64,000 nt of DNA, from assembly GCA_027452215.1 (NCBI GenBank), contig DAIDGQ010000012.1, forward strand, positions 1 through 64,000. Reading direction: 5' to 3'. A program made the position numbers and the translations under genes. Each line of letters opens with the position of its first letter. The stretch's first letter is position 1. This DNA comes from Granulicella sp. Its GTDB lineage: Bacteria; Acidobacteriota; Terriglobia; Terriglobales; Acidobacteriaceae. Of the stretch, positions 32,423 to 42,835 are shown one piece after another. The notes beneath the pieces are model-generated. The model ran no database searches, was not told the DNA's origin, and saw only the letters and a program-made list of their open reading frames with translations.

Positions 32423-32964
32423 TGCCACCGCGTGAGGGAGTCTACGGCATTCTTGCCGAGTTCAATACGCCCAGTGAATTGGTGCACGCTACCGAGATGG
32501 CGCATCGTGCCGGCTATCGCCGCATGGAGTGCTACACGCCGTACCCCGTTGAGGAGGCAGCAGAGGCGTTGCGCTTCCACAAGACGCGCGTGCCGCTGAT
32601 GTGTCTGCTGGGAGGCCTGGCTGGTTTGACGACCGGATTTCTGCTGGAGATGTGGGTGAATGTCTGGGGATATCCGCTGAACATTCGCGCGATGCCATTG
32701 TTCAGCTGGCCTGCCTTCGTGATTCCAGAGTACGAGTTAACGATCCTATTCGCAGGCTTGTCGACTGCCTTCGGGATGATTGCGCAGAATGGTTTGCCGC
32801 AGCTGTATCACCCCTTGTTCAACGCTCCAAACTTTGCAAGCGGAGCGACGACAGATAAGTTCTTCCTCTGCCTCGAGGCGAATGACCCAAGGTTTGAGCC
32901 TGCCAAGACGCGCGAGTTTCTGGAGCAGTTTTCGCCGGTCTCCGTTGTGGAGGTCGACCACTAA
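32422..32964 (+). CDS. actD: Alternative complex III subunit ActD (DUF3341)
   Basis: GVYGILAEFNTPSELVHATEMAHRAGYRRMECYTPYPVEEA. Confidence 0.92.
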   Translation: MPPREGVYGILAEFNTPSELVHATEMAHRAGYRRMECYTPYPVEEAAEALRFHKTRVPLMCLLGGLAGLTTGFLLEMWVNVWGYPLNIRAMPLFSWPAFVIPEYELTILFAGLSTAFGMIAQNGLPQLYHPLFNAPNFASGATTDKFFLCLEANDPRFEPAKTREFLEQFSPVSVVEVDH

Positions 32965-33821
32965 TGCAGGAATCCGTGAGCAGATATAAGGGATTGGGAA
33001 CGATGACAGTAGCGGGCAAACTCGGAGCTATGTCCGCAATGGCGGCGACGCTGGTTCTTGCCGGCTGCCGTCAGGACATGCACAATCAGCCAAAGTTTAT
33101 TCCGCAGCGCGGGACGACATTCTTTGCCTCTGGCCGTTCCGTACGCCCGCAGGTGGAGAACACCGTCGCTCGAAATCAGATGGATGCGGATGGCTATTTC
33201 TACACCGGTTTGCAGGGCGGCAAAGAGGGGGACGGCCTGCCGATTCCCCTGACTCAGGCCACGATGGAACGGGGTCAGGAGAGGTTCAACATCTACTGCA
33301 CACCGTGCCACTCGCGCGTCGGTAATGGCGTGGGAATGATTGTCCAGCGAGGCTATCGCCCCGCCGGCAACTTCCACACGGATCGCCTGCGCAACGCTCC
33401 GTTGGGACACTTCTTCACGGTGATGACCAATGGCTATGGAGCGATGCCCGATTACTCGGCGCAGTTGACGCCGGCAGATCGCTGGGCGGTTGCGGCTTAC
33501 ATTCGTGCGCTCCAGTTGAGCCAGGATGCCAAGCCCAGTGATGTGGCCGCCGGAGGCCATGTCCAGGAGCTCCACGCGATCGCGAAGGATGCGGGCATGC
33601 CTACAGGCTTTGCCGATCCCTGGGCGCTTCCTTCGACGGCGGTATACGGAACGCCGAACGGCGAAGACAACGGCATCCCGGGCCAGCCGATGGGCACTCC
33701 TCCACCGGGCACTGGCGCGCATTACGGACAGGCGGCAACGCAGAACTCTGGCCAGCGCAACTCTGGCGGAGCTCCTTCGGCGCCGGTTTCGAACGGAACA
33801 CCGTACGGACAGCCCTATTAG
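32964..33821 (+). CDS. actE: Alternative complex III monoheme cytochrome c ActE
   Basis: Lipoprotein-like N-terminus (LVLAGCRQDMHNQPKF); heme motif YCTPCHSRVGNG; Pro/Gly-rich C-terminus. Confidence 0.92.
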   Translation: MQESVSRYKGLGTMTVAGKLGAMSAMAATLVLAGCRQDMHNQPKFIPQRGTTFFASGRSVRPQVENTVARNQMDADGYFYTGLQGGKEGDGLPIPLTQATMERGQERFNIYCTPCHSRVGNGVGMIVQRGYRPAGNFHTDRLRNAPLGHFFTVMTNGYGAMPDYSAQLTPADRWAVAAYIRALQLSQDAKPSDVAAGGHVQELHAIAKDAGMPTGFADPWALPSTAVYGTPNGEDNGIPGQPMGTPPPGTGAHYGQAATQNSGQRNSGGAPSAPVSNGTPYGQPY

Positions 33822-33876
33822 GATTTTTTGAACTCGATAGCAAGATTGATTACGGAACTTTGAAGGCGACTGACGC

Positions 33877-35220
33877 ATGGAAATGGCACACGAACATCAC
33901 GGAGCGGATCTGACGCACGGACATAGCGCGCATCACGGTCCGCGCACGATGCCGGCGGTCCTGGCAGCACCTGACGTCCTCTCGACGTGGCGTATGCGCG
34001 CGGGCGTCGTTGCCGTCGTATTTGGGCTCATCTCGCTGGCTTTCCTGTTTGTTCCCCTCGGGAAAGAGCACCTGCTGCGCGCCTACCTCATGGGCTACAT
34101 AACGTGCTTCAACTTCTGCGGAGGAGCGCTGGCGTTCTTGATGGTGCAGTACGTCTCGGGCGGTAAGTGGGGCCAGATTCTGCGCCGACCGCTGGAAGCC
34201 ATGACGCGCACCATCTGGGTTGTAATTCTGATGCTGCTGCCGATTCTCTTCCTGATGAAGCACCTCTATCAGTGGGCTGCGTTCCCGAATGCGGCAGCGA
34301 CGCTGCAGGCATTCAAGCAGGGGCTGATGACGCAGGAACAGCAACTCACGGCGAACTCCAAACACACCATGCTGAATCCGACTGCGGCCATTGTGCAGGC
34401 GGCCATTGTGCTGGGCTTCATGGCGCTCGTCATCACGATTCTGAACTACTGGTCGATGAAGCGTGATGAAGATCCACTAGCTGGAACCCAGGCTAGCTTC
34501 GATACGTGGCGGGTGCGGTTTGAGAACCTTTCTGGCCCGTCAATTCTGCTCTACGTGATTCTGATGACCGCGTTTGTGATCGTCTTTGTGAAGTCGCTGG
34601 ACGTGACCTGGTACTCATCGGTCTATGGATTGCAATTCCTGGTTGCCCAAGGGTACGCCGTGCTGGCGCTGGGGATCCTCTCGCTCATTCTGCTCTCGCG
34701 CTATGAGCCGATCAAGACGATGTTCCGCATTACCGAGCAGCATGATCTGGGCAAACTGACGTTTGCGTTTGTGATGCTCAATATCTATCTGACCTTTGCG
34801 GAGTTCCTCATCATCTGGTCGGGGAATGTGCCGGACGAAATTCCCTGGTATCTGCACCGCATCCATGGCGGGTGGTGGGTTATCTGCTCACTGGATGTTA
34901 TCTGCCACTGGGTGATTCCGTTCTCCCTGCTGCTGTCACGAGACCTCAAACGGTCGAAGCGCAAGATGATCTGGTTGTGCTCCTTTATGATCCTGGCGCG
35001 GTTTATCGACATGTTCTGGCTGATCGAACCAAACTTCAAGGACGCTGCCAGCAACCTTCACATCACCGGCAACGTCGGGATCCTGGCTTATGTGACCGTG
35101 CCAATCTCGGTCGTGGCTTTCTGGATGATGTTCTACATCAATGAGTTGAAGAAGCGGCCGCTGATCAACGTAAACGATCCGCATACGGAAGAGCTTTTGG
35201 AGCCTGAACATGCACACTAA
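33877..35220 (+). CDS. actF: Alternative complex III subunit ActF (NrfD-like membrane protein)
   Basis: Polytopic ActC/ActF-like. YLTFAEFLIIWSGNVPDEIPWYLHRIHGGWW. Confidence 0.92.
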   Translation: MEMAHEHHGADLTHGHSAHHGPRTMPAVLAAPDVLSTWRMRAGVVAVVFGLISLAFLFVPLGKEHLLRAYLMGYITCFNFCGGALAFLMVQYVSGGKWGQILRRPLEAMTRTIWVVILMLLPILFLMKHLYQWAAFPNAAATLQAFKQGLMTQEQQLTANSKHTMLNPTAAIVQAAIVLGFMALVITILNYWSMKRDEDPLAGTQASFDTWRVRFENLSGPSILLYVILMTAFVIVFVKSLDVTWYSSVYGLQFLVAQGYAVLALGILSLILLSRYEPIKTMFRITEQHDLGKLTFAFVMLNIYLTFAEFLIIWSGNVPDEIPWYLHRIHGGWWVICSLDVICHWVIPFSLLLSRDLKRSKRKMIWLCSFMILARFIDMFWLIEPNFKDAASNLHITGNVGILAYVTVPISVVAFWMMFYINELKKRPLINVNDPHTEELLEPEHAH

Positions 35221-35857
35221 GGGACCGGATCACAGGAATCCTCAAGTCGATAGCGAGCATCCTGGATACGAAACACAGGACGTCAGCGTTGGCGGCATTA
35301 TCACGTTTCTTGCCGGACTGTCTGGCTTCGTCATCATCTTCTTTTTCTTCTGCTTCGCGATGGGTAAGGCAATCAACTACGCGCTTTTGAAGCATGATGG
35401 GCCGGTAGACAAGTGGCACGCGAACGTCACGCTCGGCGCTACCACGCATGGAGAGAAGCGCGAAGACCTTACGTCGAATGCCACAATGGAACAGCGCCAG
35501 CTGCAACAGATGACGCAGGTGTTTCCTACGCCAAGGCTGGAGACAGACGACGGCAATCAGGACATCGCTGACCTGCATGCCCGCGAGGATCTGCTGCTGA
35601 ACTACTACAGCAACTCGGCGGATCTGCCAGCCGGTACGGTGCGAATTCCGATCGACCGCGCCATGCAACTCATTGTGCAGCGCGGACTGCCGCAGGCCCC
35701 CGCATCGCAGCAGGCCACCTCTCTGATGGCGGGCGAGACCGCCCCCAACGTGAGTGCTCCCCTCACCGACGGCTTTGCACGTACGGGCTATGAGTTGGGC
35801 ACGATCGAAGCTCGCGAAGAGAAGAATCAGTTCAATCGCGCTGAAGCGAAGCAGTAG
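35210..35857 (+). CDS. Unknown single-TM protein embedded in the ACIII-cox operon
   Basis: 215 aa. One TM (VGGIITFLAGLSGFVIIFFFFCFAMGKAI) then soluble domain LLLNYYSNSADLPAGTVRIPIDRAMQLIVQRGLP. Overlaps the actF end. Confidence 0.8.
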   Translation: MHTKGPDHRNPQVDSEHPGYETQDVSVGGIITFLAGLSGFVIIFFFFCFAMGKAINYALLKHDGPVDKWHANVTLGATTHGEKREDLTSNATMEQRQLQQMTQVFPTPRLETDDGNQDIADLHAREDLLLNYYSNSADLPAGTVRIPIDRAMQLIVQRGLPQAPASQQATSLMAGETAPNVSAPLTDGFARTGYELGTIEAREEKNQFNRAEAKQ

Positions 35858-35951
35858 CCCTTGTAACAGGATGCAATCGGGACGAAGGTACAGAGTGTTC
35901 GCCCCGGCAACGCGCACGACGCAACAGTAAGCTTGGGAGTAGGCAGGAAGC

Positions 35952-36890
35952 ATGACCGCAGCAATCGCAACCCGCAGCAAGGCAGCCATTACCGGGCTGG
36001 CTCTCGCGCTTGGCCTGATGGCCATGCCGCTGCGGGGTGGTGCGCAGGTCTCAAGCTACGGCGACAAGAGCGAAGGGGAAAACAACGGAACGCAGCTTCC
36101 CACGGTGCTGCAAACGGTCCAGGTAACGCAGCATCTGAACGGCCAGTTGCCGATGGATGCGTCCTTCGTCGATGAAACGGGAGCACCTGTCACGCTAGGG
36201 CAGTACTTCGATGGCAAGCACCCGGCGATTGTGACGACGGTGTACTACAACTGCCCAATGCTGTGCTCGGAGGAGATGGACGGTCTGACCAGCGCGCTCG
36301 AAATGGTGCACCTGGTTCCGGAGAAAGATTTCCAGATCGTCATCATCAGCATTGACCCAAGCGAGACGCCCGAGTTGGCTGCAAAGAAGAAGGCGTTCTA
36401 TCTGAAGAGGTATGGGCATCAAGAGACGGCCAATGGTTGGCATTATCTGACGGGCAAAGAGCCTGCCATCGATGCGGTCACCAAGGCGATTGGATTTGGC
36501 TATGTGCGCGTCCCCGGGCCGGACGGCCAGTTGACTCAGTTTGCCCACGCGAGTTCGATCGAGATCGCAACACCGCAGGGCAAGTTGGCACAGTACTACC
36601 TTGGCGTGGAGTATTCGCCTAAGGATGTATTGCTGGGGCTAATCGATGCTTCCGGCAACAAGATTGGATCTCCGGTCGCGAACATCTTGACGTACTGCTA
36701 TCACTACGATCCGCAGACCAACAAACATTCGCTGATTGTGGTGCGTGCTGTCCAGGTAGGCGGCATTATCACGGTAGCGTCGCTGGGCGGCTTTATATTT
36801 TTGATGTTCCGGCGTGATATCAAACTCACGCATGAACAAGACACACCTCAGCCGGATAAAAATAAGTCTGGCGAAATGGATAAAGGCTAA
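35952..36890 (+). CDS. SCO1/SenC-family copper chaperone
   Basis: YYNCPMLCSEEM (CxxxC), DETGAPVTLGQYFDGKHPAIV, IVIISIDPSETPELAAKKK; C-terminal TM. Confidence 0.92.
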   Translation: MTAAIATRSKAAITGLALALGLMAMPLRGGAQVSSYGDKSEGENNGTQLPTVLQTVQVTQHLNGQLPMDASFVDETGAPVTLGQYFDGKHPAIVTTVYYNCPMLCSEEMDGLTSALEMVHLVPEKDFQIVIISIDPSETPELAAKKKAFYLKRYGHQETANGWHYLTGKEPAIDAVTKAIGFGYVRVPGPDGQLTQFAHASSIEIATPQGKLAQYYLGVEYSPKDVLLGLIDASGNKIGSPVANILTYCYHYDPQTNKHSLIVVRAVQVGGIITVASLGGFIFLMFRRDIKLTHEQDTPQPDKNKSGEMDKG

Positions 36891-36892
36891 CG

Positions 36893-37951
36893 ATGGGACT
36901 TAGTCCAGTACTGTGGCAATTTATGGTGAAGTGGCTGCATGCGTCGGCGCTGTTTCCGGCCGAAGCAAGTGGCATCTCGCCGTACGTCGATGCGTTGTAC
37001 TTCTTTCTGCTGCTGATGACGGTCGTCGGAACGGCGCTCGTGGCGGTTCTGCTCTTGGTGTTCTCGATCCGCTATCGCCGCGAGAAGAACCCCGTGGCGA
37101 CGCAGGTTGAGGGATCGACGCTGCTGGAAGCAACGTGGACGATCATCCCTCTGGCGATCTTTCTCGTCACCTTCGTATGGGGAGCGCTGCTGTACTTCCG
37201 CATCTACAATCCTCCTGCGAACGCCATGAATATTTATGTCGTTGGCAAGCAGTGGATGTGGAAGGCAGAGCATCCGGGCGGGCAGCATGAGATCAATGCG
37301 CTGCATGTTCCGATGGGCCAACCCGTGCAGTTGACGATGATCTCGCAGGACGTGTTCCACAGCTTCTCAATTCCTGATTTCCGTATCAAGCGTGAGGTCA
37401 TTCCCGGGCGCTACTCGACCGTATGGTTTGAGGCTACACAGGCAGGCACATATCATCTCTTCTGCACGCAGTACTGTGGCACGCAACACTCAGGCATGGT
37501 CGGCACGATCACGGTGCTGACTCCGGACGATTATAAGAAGTGGTTACAGCAGTCGACATCTGGAATGAGCCTGGCGCAGAACGGCGAACGTCTGTTCGCG
37601 AGCATGGGATGCAATTCCTGCCACAGCGGCAACGCAGCAGCACGCGGCCCGAATCTCGCCGGCGTGTACGGAGCGAAGCTAACCTTGACGGATGGCAGCC
37701 AGATGCTCGTGAATGACGCCTATCTGCGCGACGCTATATTGAATCCCAGCCAGCATGTGACGGCGGGCTTTGCACCCATCATGCCGACGTACCAGGGCCA
37801 GATCAGCGAAGACGGCTTGATCGACCTGGTTGAATATATTAAGAACATGCAGTCGAACTACCGGGTCCAACAGACGCAGGTCACTGCGGAGTCCGACCTG
37901 GCAGCTCCAACAACGCCCCCCCAGGGCACAAATGAAACGGTGAAGCCATGA
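36893..37951 (+). CDS. coxB: Cytochrome c oxidase subunit II with fused cytochrome c domain (caa3-type)
   Basis: CuA motif [12 protein letters not shown]; heme motif [21 protein letters not shown]. Confidence 0.95.
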   Translation: MGLSPVLWQFMVKWLHASALFPAEASGISPYVDALYFFLLLMTVVGTALVAVLLLVFSIRYRREKNPVATQVEGSTLLEATWTIIPLAIFLVTFVWGALLYFRIYNPPANAMNIYVVGKQWMWKAEHPGGQHEINALHVPMGQPVQLTMISQDVFHSFSIPDFRIKREVIPGRYSTVWFEATQAGTYHLFCTQYCGTQHSGMVGTITVLTPDDYKKWLQQSTSGMSLAQNGERLFASMGCNSCHSGNAAARGPNLAGVYGAKLTLTDGSQMLVNDAYLRDAILNPSQHVTAGFAPIMPTYQGQISEDGLIDLVEYIKNMQSNYRVQQTQVTAESDLAAPTTPPQGTNETVKP

Positions 37952-39624
37952 GTGCTGCGATAGGAAATACCATTCTTTCTCTTCCCGACCAGGCAACGGC
38001 GCAGATTCCCAAGCGCAACTACATCAACAATGAGCACGGCTTGTTGAGTTGGTTGCTGACGGGAGACCACAAGCGCATCGCGATCCTCTACCTGATCTCG
38101 ATCACGTTCTTCTTTTTCATCGGTGGAGCGTTCGCAGGCTTGATCCGTCTGGAGTTGTTGACTCCACAGCCAGACCTGGTTGCCGCAGACACCTACAATA
38201 AATTCTTCACGATGCACGGCATCATCATGATCTTCCTCTTCCTGGTCCCGTCGGTGCCGGCAACTCTGGGGAACTTCCTGATTCCGATCATGCTGGGAGC
38301 GAAGGATCTTGCCTTCCCGAAGATCAATTTGCTGAGCTGGTATTTGTACATGATCGGCGGCACATTGACGCTGGCCGCACTCGTCCTGGGTGGAGTGGAT
38401 ACAGGCTGGACGTTCACGACTCCGCTCTCGACTCACTATCTGAATACGCATGTGATTACGGCTGCAACGGCGATCTTCATTGCGGGCTTCAGCTCGATTT
38501 TCACCGGGCTCAACTTCATCGTCACCATCCACCGTATGCGTTGCCCTGGGATGACCTGGTTCCGGATGCCTTTGTTTGTATGGGCTCACTATGCGGCCTC
38601 GCTGCTGATGGTCCTCGGCACTCCTGTGCTGGCGATCGCCCTGGTGCTGGTTGCGCTCGAACGACTGTTTGGAATTGGCGTCTTCGATCCAACCAAGGGC
38701 GGAGATCCACTCCTGTTTCAGCATCTGTTCTGGTTCTACTCGCATCCTGCCGTGTACATCATGATTCTGCCGGGCATGGGTGTGATCTCAGAGGTAATCT
38801 CTACCTTCAGCCGCAAGCGCGTCTTCGGGTACACGGCTGTCGCGTTTAGCTCTGTGGCGATCGCTCTCTTTGGCTTCTTCGTGTGGGAGCACCACATGTT
38901 CATCATGGGTGTGTCGAACTACTCCGCCCTGGTCTTCTCGCTCCTCACGATGCTGGTCGCGGTGCCCTCGGCAATCAAAATCTTTAACTGGGCCTTCACG
39001 CTGCAAAAGGGGTCGATCACGTTTGAGACTCCTATGCTGTACGCGTTCGGCTTCATGGGACTGTTCACCATTGGAGGCCTTACGGGAGTGTTCCTTGGCT
39101 CCCTCGGCATGGACATTCATCTCACCGAGACGTACTTCATCGTGGCGCACTTCCACTTCGTCATGGTGGGAGGCATGCTGATGGCGTTCCTCGCGGGTGT
39201 GCATTTCTGGTGGCCGAAAATGACGGGCCGCATGTACCCGGAGTCGCTTTCGAAGCTGGCGGCCGTGACCACCTTTATCGGGTTCAATCTCACCTTCCTC
39301 CCGCAATTCATTCTGGGCTACCTTGGAATGCCGCGCCGCTATCATGCGTATCCTCCTGAGTTCCAGGTGCTGAACGTGCTCTCAACCGCCGGAGCAACGG
39401 TATTGGGTATCGGTTATATGTTGCCCATGCTCTACCTTGCGTGGTCGCTGAAGTATGGTGCGATTGCGGGGGACAATCCGTGGCAGGCTACCGGTCTCGA
39501 GTGGCAGATTCAGTCGCCGCCCCTCACTGAGAACTTCCTCGAGACGCCCATTATGGATCACGAAGCGTATGACTACGAGTGGCTCACGAATAAGACGAAA
39601 AAAGAGGTGACGACCGTTGGATAG
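37948..39624 (+). CDS. coxA: Cytochrome c oxidase subunit I (A2-type)
   Basis: [48 protein letters not shown]. Confidence 0.96.
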   Translation: MSAAIGNTILSLPDQATAQIPKRNYINNEHGLLSWLLTGDHKRIAILYLISITFFFFIGGAFAGLIRLELLTPQPDLVAADTYNKFFTMHGIIMIFLFLVPSVPATLGNFLIPIMLGAKDLAFPKINLLSWYLYMIGGTLTLAALVLGGVDTGWTFTTPLSTHYLNTHVITAATAIFIAGFSSIFTGLNFIVTIHRMRCPGMTWFRMPLFVWAHYAASLLMVLGTPVLAIALVLVALERLFGIGVFDPTKGGDPLLFQHLFWFYSHPAVYIMILPGMGVISEVISTFSRKRVFGYTAVAFSSVAIALFGFFVWEHHMFIMGVSNYSALVFSLLTMLVAVPSAIKIFNWAFTLQKGSITFETPMLYAFGFMGLFTIGGLTGVFLGSLGMDIHLTETYFIVAHFHFVMVGGMLMAFLAGVHFWWPKMTGRMYPESLSKLAAVTTFIGFNLTFLPQFILGYLGMPRRYHAYPPEFQVLNVLSTAGATVLGIGYMLPMLYLAWSLKYGAIAGDNPWQATGLEWQIQSPPLTENFLETPIMDHEAYDYEWLTNKTKKEVTTVG

Positions 39625-40375
39625 TACACTCGCTACCCCTCACCCGCACGAGACCGTGCTCCATGCTGAGCATGAGCATGTTGTGCTGCCGCAGCATCGT
39701 CATCACTTTGAGACGGAAGAGCAGCAGCGCGAGGCAGGCAGCTTCGGCATGTGGCTCTTTCTGCTGACTGAAATCATGTTCTTCGGCGGCATGTTCTTCG
39801 CCTACCTGCTGTACCGCAACTGGTACTACCCGGCCTTCGCGGTGGCGTCTAACCAGTTGAGCGTACCGCTCGGAGCGGTTAATACCGCAGTGCTCATCAG
39901 CTCTGGCTTTTGCATGGCGATTGGCGTCTGGGCAGCCGAGGTCCGTAAGCGGGGAGTGCTCGTCGTGATGCTGATTCTCACCACCTTCTTCGGTCTGATC
40001 TTCCTTGGCGTCAAGGCGGACGAGTATCACGAGAAGTATGAGCTGCATCACATCCCGGGCAGCAGTTTCAGTACGTCGATGTTCGTGAACCCCGCGGCCT
40101 ACGGCATCAAAGAAGAGCCGCTTTCGCCAGACATGGCGCAGAAGACCCAGATCTTCTTTTTCTTGTATTTCGCAATGACCGGAATGCACGCTCTGCACAT
40201 GATCATCGGAATCGTACTGTTGTTCTGGCTGACATGGCGGGCGCATCGAGGAGATTTCAGTGCGGGCTATGTGGCTCCGATAGAAAACTTCGGGCTTTAC
40301 TGGCATTTCGTCGACATAGTGTGGTTGTTCCTGTTCCCACTGCTGTATCTGATCAACCGGCATCCTCTCCACTAG
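39617..40375 (+). CDS. coxC: Cytochrome c oxidase subunit III
   Basis: [58 protein letters not shown]. Overlaps coxA by 8 nt from a TTG start. Confidence 0.93.
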   Translation: MDSTLATPHPHETVLHAEHEHVVLPQHRHHFETEEQQREAGSFGMWLFLLTEIMFFGGMFFAYLLYRNWYYPAFAVASNQLSVPLGAVNTAVLISSGFCMAIGVWAAEVRKRGVLVVMLILTTFFGLIFLGVKADEYHEKYELHHIPGSSFSTSMFVNPAAYGIKEEPLSPDMAQKTQIFFFLYFAMTGMHALHMIIGIVLLFWLTWRAHRGDFSAGYVAPIENFGLYWHFVDIVWLFLFPLLYLINRHPLH

Positions 40376-40407
40376 ACATTTCTGACGCAGACCACGAAGG
40401 AAACGCG

Positions 40408-40761
40408 ATGGCTCACGAAGCAATTCATACAGACGCAAACGATCCGCAAAACGTTACCAACCCGGAGCACGCGCAGCATCACATTGTCACCCCGCTGCAG
40501 TACACGTACGTCTTCGCTACGCTGCTCTTCTTTACGGGAGTCACGGTAGCGGCCGCGTATGTCGATTTGAAGTGGGCCAATCCTGTGATCGCACTTGCCA
40601 TTGCCTGCTTCAAGGCGGTGATCGTGATCCTGTTCTTCATGCACGTCGCGTATCAGTCCCGGCTGATTAAGATGACCATCGGCGCGGGCTTCTTCCTGTT
40701 CCTGGTTCTCGTTACGATGACGATGACCGATTACATCAGCCGTTCGTGGGGTCTTTGGTAG
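40408..40761 (+). CDS. Cytochrome c oxidase subunit IV-like
   Basis: 117 aa, three TM: TPLQYTYVFATLLFFTGVTVAAAYVDL, AIACFKAVIVILFFMHVAYQSRLIKMTIGAGFFLFLVLVTMTMTDYISR. ATG 40408 with GAAGGA upstream. Confidence 0.88.
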   Translation: MAHEAIHTDANDPQNVTNPEHAQHHIVTPLQYTYVFATLLFFTGVTVAAAYVDLKWANPVIALAIACFKAVIVILFFMHVAYQSRLIKMTIGAGFFLFLVLVTMTMTDYISRSWGLW

Positions 40762-40796
40762 GGCACCATACACAGCTTTCACTGCAACAGATCCAA

Positions 40797-40822
40797 GCCT
40801 CACCTTCGGGTGGGGCTTTTTC
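40797..40822 (+). terminator. Rho-independent terminator after the ACIII-cox operon
   Basis: GCCTCACC-TTCG-GGTGGGGC-TTTTT, stem with UUCG tetraloop and T-run. Confidence 0.9.
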
Positions 40823-40844
40823 CATGCAGATGTATTCTGTCTCT

Positions 40845-41399
40845 ATGAGACAGCAGAGTGAAAGCAAGAGTGTGGCGGTCTATTGCGCCTCGGCGGAAGG
40901 AGCTCGGCCGGAGTATCGCGCGGCAGCAGAGGCGCTGGGTCGTACGCTGGCAGAACGTGGATTCGGGCTTATCTACGGCGGTGGGAGAGTCGGTTTGATG
41001 GGAGCGGTGGCGGATGGAGCTCTGGCCGCCGGGGGGCATGTCGTGGGAGTAATCCCGCACGTGCTGGTAGATCATGAGATCGCGCACCAGGGAATCACCG
41101 AGCTGCACGTAACCACCACCATGCACACGCGCAAGGCCATGATGGCGGAGAAGGCCGACGCGTTTTTTATCCTGCCCGGAGGGTATGGAACCTTTGAGGA
41201 GATGTTCGAAGTGCTGGCCTGGCAGACGCTGAAGATCCATTCGAAACCTGTCGTGCTGCTTAATATTGCGGGCTTCTATGACACGATGCTCGAGTTCCTC
41301 GACATCTGCGACCGCGAAGGGATGCTGCGAGGGAACCGCGGAATCCTGCTGGTGGCGAAGACAGCGGAAGAAGCGCTGGAGCTTGCAGGACTTGGCTGA
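40845..41399 (+). CDS. LOG-family protein (TIGR00730-type, nucleotide 5'-monophosphate phosphoribohydrolase-like)
   Basis: GLIYGGGRVGLMGAVADGAL, MHTRKAMMAEKADAFFILPGGYGTFEEMFEVLAWQTLKIHSKPV. Start placed after the terminator. Confidence 0.92.
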   Translation: MRQQSESKSVAVYCASAEGARPEYRAAAEALGRTLAERGFGLIYGGGRVGLMGAVADGALAAGGHVVGVIPHVLVDHEIAHQGITELHVTTTMHTRKAMMAEKADAFFILPGGYGTFEEMFEVLAWQTLKIHSKPVVLLNIAGFYDTMLEFLDICDREGMLRGNRGILLVAKTAEEALELAGLG

Positions 41400-41455
41400 A
41401 GCAGGGCGTGGGACCTTGAGTGAGGGAACCGAGCCCCGACTACAATCAAGAGAGC

Positions 41456-42241
41456 ATGTTTTTCAATCACATCCCACATCTCCATTACGTCTGGCTGGTC
41501 GCAGCGTCGACGATTGCGGGTGTGATGAACGCGATGGCCGGAGGCGGATCCTTCCTGTCGTTTCCAGCGATGCTCGGTATGGGAGTTCTCCCGGTCCAGG
41601 CCAATGCGACCAATACGGTGGCACTGTGGCCTGGACAGTTGACGTCTCTGGCCACGCTGCGTGGAGATGTTCGCAAAGACCTTCTTCCCACCATCGCGAC
41701 GACCTCCGTGGTTGGCGGAGTGCTCGGTGCGGAGGTGCTCCTACACACCGCACAGCGCACCTTCCTGCATTTGATTCCGTGGCTCATCCTGGCCGGCACG
41801 TTGATCTTCGGCATCAGTGGTCCGGTGTCAAAGTGGATTCGGAGGCGGGCTGAGCACGACGACGTCGAGCCGTACATCCCACGCTTTGCCCTGGGCTGCG
41901 CGCTGTTTCCCGTGTGCTTTTATATCGGCTACTTTGGCGCCGGTGGGGGCTTCATCGTGATGACAATTCTCGCGTTGTTCGGCATGGAGAAGATGCACAC
42001 GCTGAATGCGATGAAGGTCGTCGCGGCACTGCTCTCGAACCTGGTGGCGATCATCACGTTCATCCTTCAGGGAGCCATCGTCTGGCACTATTGCGTGGTC
42101 GCGATGGTGTTTGCCGGATTTGGCGGATGGGTCGGAGCGCGGTTCGCGAGGCGCATGAATGGCGACGTGTTGCGAGCCTTCGTCGTGGTCACTGGATGCG
42201 TCATCGCAGCCTACTTCTTCTGGAAGCAGGCACAAGGATGA
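41456..42241 (+). CDS. TSUP (TauE/SafE) family permease
   Basis: AGVMNAMAGGGSFLSFPAMLGMGVLPVQANATNTVALWPGQ; FYIGYFGAGGGFIVMTILALFGMEKMHTLNAMKV. Confidence 0.92.
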   Translation: MFFNHIPHLHYVWLVAASTIAGVMNAMAGGGSFLSFPAMLGMGVLPVQANATNTVALWPGQLTSLATLRGDVRKDLLPTIATTSVVGGVLGAEVLLHTAQRTFLHLIPWLILAGTLIFGISGPVSKWIRRRAEHDDVEPYIPRFALGCALFPVCFYIGYFGAGGGFIVMTILALFGMEKMHTLNAMKVVAALLSNLVAIITFILQGAIVWHYCVVAMVFAGFGGWVGARFARRMNGDVLRAFVVVTGCVIAAYFFWKQAQG

Positions 42242-42393
42242 GCGCTTCGCGCGCGGAGATGGACACGATCGATCATGCGGTTGCAACGTTCCTGGTGCTG
42301 AAGCTGCGCTTCGACAGGCGCGCGACGAAGCACGATCAATCAGCACGCGCACCACGATCGGTGGGAAGATTGAGTGAAGAGGGAAAACAATGA
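42238..42393 (+). CDS. Candidate 51-aa ORF with ATGA overlaps at both ends
   Basis: MSASRAEMDTIDHAVATFLVLKLRFDRRATKHDQSARAPRSVGRLSEEGKQ*. Start overlaps the TSUP stop and its stop overlaps the DUF971 start. Confidence 0.4.
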   Translation: MSASRAEMDTIDHAVATFLVLKLRFDRRATKHDQSARAPRSVGRLSEEGKQ

Positions 42394-42824
42394 GTCACGA
42401 GGGAATCCGATTTGTGAGTCCGGACGAGGCCGAAAGCGGCGAGGCCACCAAGCTTACCGGCGATGCCATTCGCCCAGCCAAGGTTCGGGTGGATAAGACA
42501 GGCGGCACGGGCGTGGTGGTTGAGTGGAAGGATGGACACACGAGCTCCTGGAACTTTGCCTGGCTGCGTGCTGCGTGCCCCTGCGCGACTTGCCATGAGG
42601 AGCGTGGCAAGGAAGGCCGCGAGCCAGGGATGGCCAAGCCCAGAGCCGCGTCACTGCTGCCGATGTATGAGGCACCCCCGCGTCCCGTCGAGGTGACGCC
42701 GGTGGGTAACTATGCTGTCCGTTTCAAGTGGAATGATGGACACGAGGCCGGGCTGTACTCGTGGGATTATCTACGCAACGTCTGCGATGTCGAGGCGAAG
42801 AAGCAGGGCGTTTCCGGGACTTAG
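42390..42824 (+). CDS. DUF971 / GBBH-like N-terminal domain protein
   Basis: VEWKDGHTSSWNFAWLRAACPCATCHEERG; PVGNYAVRFKWNDGHEAGLYSWDYLRNVC. Confidence 0.9.
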   Translation: MSHEGIRFVSPDEAESGEATKLTGDAIRPAKVRVDKTGGTGVVVEWKDGHTSSWNFAWLRAACPCATCHEERGKEGREPGMAKPRAASLLPMYEAPPRPVEVTPVGNYAVRFKWNDGHEAGLYSWDYLRNVCDVEAKKQGVSGT

Positions 42825-42835
42825 TTCGACGGGAG

